Of a DNA stretch of 6,338 bases, positions 6,207 through 6,338 are shown one piece after another (the first letter of the stretch is position 1; the number at the start of each line of letters is the position of its first letter). A program made the translations under genes and the position numbers. The DNA is from JBFHES01 sp041584015 (lineage in GTDB: Bacteria > Bacteroidota > Bacteroidia > Bacteroidales > M50B96). The notes under the pieces were generated by a model, which saw nothing but the letters and a program-made list of their open reading frames with translations, ran no database searches and was not told the DNA's origin. Location of the stretch: the NCBI GenBank assembly GCA_041584015.1, contig JBFHES010000260.1:1-6338 (forward strand). Reading direction: 5' to 3'.

Positions 6207-6245
6207 TAGTAATAATTGAGCCTCTAGTAATTATTAAGAAATTAC
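6207..6245. repeat. AT-rich overlapping direct and inverted repeats after the terminator
   Basis: TAGTAATAATT (6207-6217) is repeated with one mismatch as TAGTAATTATT (6225-6235), an 18-bp period. TAATAATT (6210-6217) is also the inverse of AATTATTA (6229-6236), an 8-bp stem with an 11-nt loop. GTAATT (6227-6232) pairs with AATTAC (6240-6245) around 7 nt. These competing AT stems lie between convergent genes and could weakly stop or protect the 3' end of the leftward transcript. They lack the T-tract of a proper terminator. Confidence 0.35.
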
Positions 6246-6266
6246 CTGCGAACTTTTACACACTAA

Positions 6267-6338
6267 TCATTGAATCGAATCTTCTTCAACTTTCACTATT
6301 TCAATAATCATGTTCGTGGTATCAATAAAGTAGCTTGT
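6267..6338 (-). CDS. C-terminal end of a leftward gene, unidentified
   Basis: On the minus strand one frame is open from the right edge for 23 codons and ends at TGA (complement of 6267-6269). It reads SYFIDTTNMIIEIVKVEEDS then IQ. The alternating hydrophobic pattern followed by a short acidic tail looks like the end of a real protein, and the other two minus-strand frames hit stops within a few codons. The gene would converge on the TPR/barrel operon, and the terminator at 6168-6205 would separate the two. The piece is too short to assign a family, and chance openness over 23 codons is possible. Confidence 0.4.
   Translation of the reverse strand, partial: TSYFIDTTNMIIEIVKVEEDSIQ

Noticed and set aside
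1..6338. CRISPR array, insertion sequence, prophage or tRNA/rRNA gene
   Set aside because: No regularly spaced repeats, transposase or integrase motifs, terminal inverted repeats, or tRNA-like cloverleaf sequences were seen; codon use looks uniform across the genes.

Overview
This AT-rich window (roughly 60% A+T by eye) looks like chromosomal DNA from a Bacteroidota bacterium. A member of the Bacteroidales or Marinilabiliales group is my best guess, not something I can prove. The evidence is the Bacteroidota-style FtsE (Walker A GKVGSGKTS, then VFQDFQLLTDRSVFENLKF), a very long periplasmic TPR protein paired with a TonB-receptor-like barrel ending in Tyr-Ser-Phe, AT-rich leaders without Shine-Dalgarno sequences in front of two genes, and a -7 element of the Bacteroidota TAnnTTTG type.

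Left part, minus strand: the first 76 bases hold the start of a gene reading off the left edge, whose N-terminus (MKYNFDEVVDRKGTGAFK) resembles PatB/MalY cystathionine beta-lyases. Upstream of it, on the same strand and separated by 105 bp, is a complete ftsE (182-919). No ftsX is visible beside it. A divergent 283-bp intergenic region (920-1202) follows, with a -7 match for ftsE, a weaker one for the rightward operon, a perfect 12-bp tandem repeat and several small inverted or direct repeats.

Right part, plus strand: a two-gene operon fills 1203-6132. The first gene encodes a 1072-residue exported protein made almost wholly of TPR-like helical repeats and ending in a very acidic tail. The second encodes an outer-membrane beta-barrel of about 572 residues, similar to the barrel part of TonB-dependent receptors but too short at its N-terminus for a plug domain. 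The two genes overlap by 8 bp, so they are probably co-translated, and the pair ends at a strong intrinsic terminator (6168-6205). After it, the end of a leftward gene probably enters from the right edge (stop at 6267-6269).

Working picture (inference): the TPR protein is a periplasmic scaffold acting with the outer-membrane barrel, and the divergent FtsE is the ATPase of the FtsEX cell-division/peptidoglycan-hydrolase-activating complex. Their adjacency raises, but does not show, an envelope-related link. I see no mobile element, CRISPR array, tRNA or rRNA. The most interesting item is the plug-less barrel plus giant TPR pair, which I recognise as a Bacteroidota-type arrangement without a function I can name with confidence.
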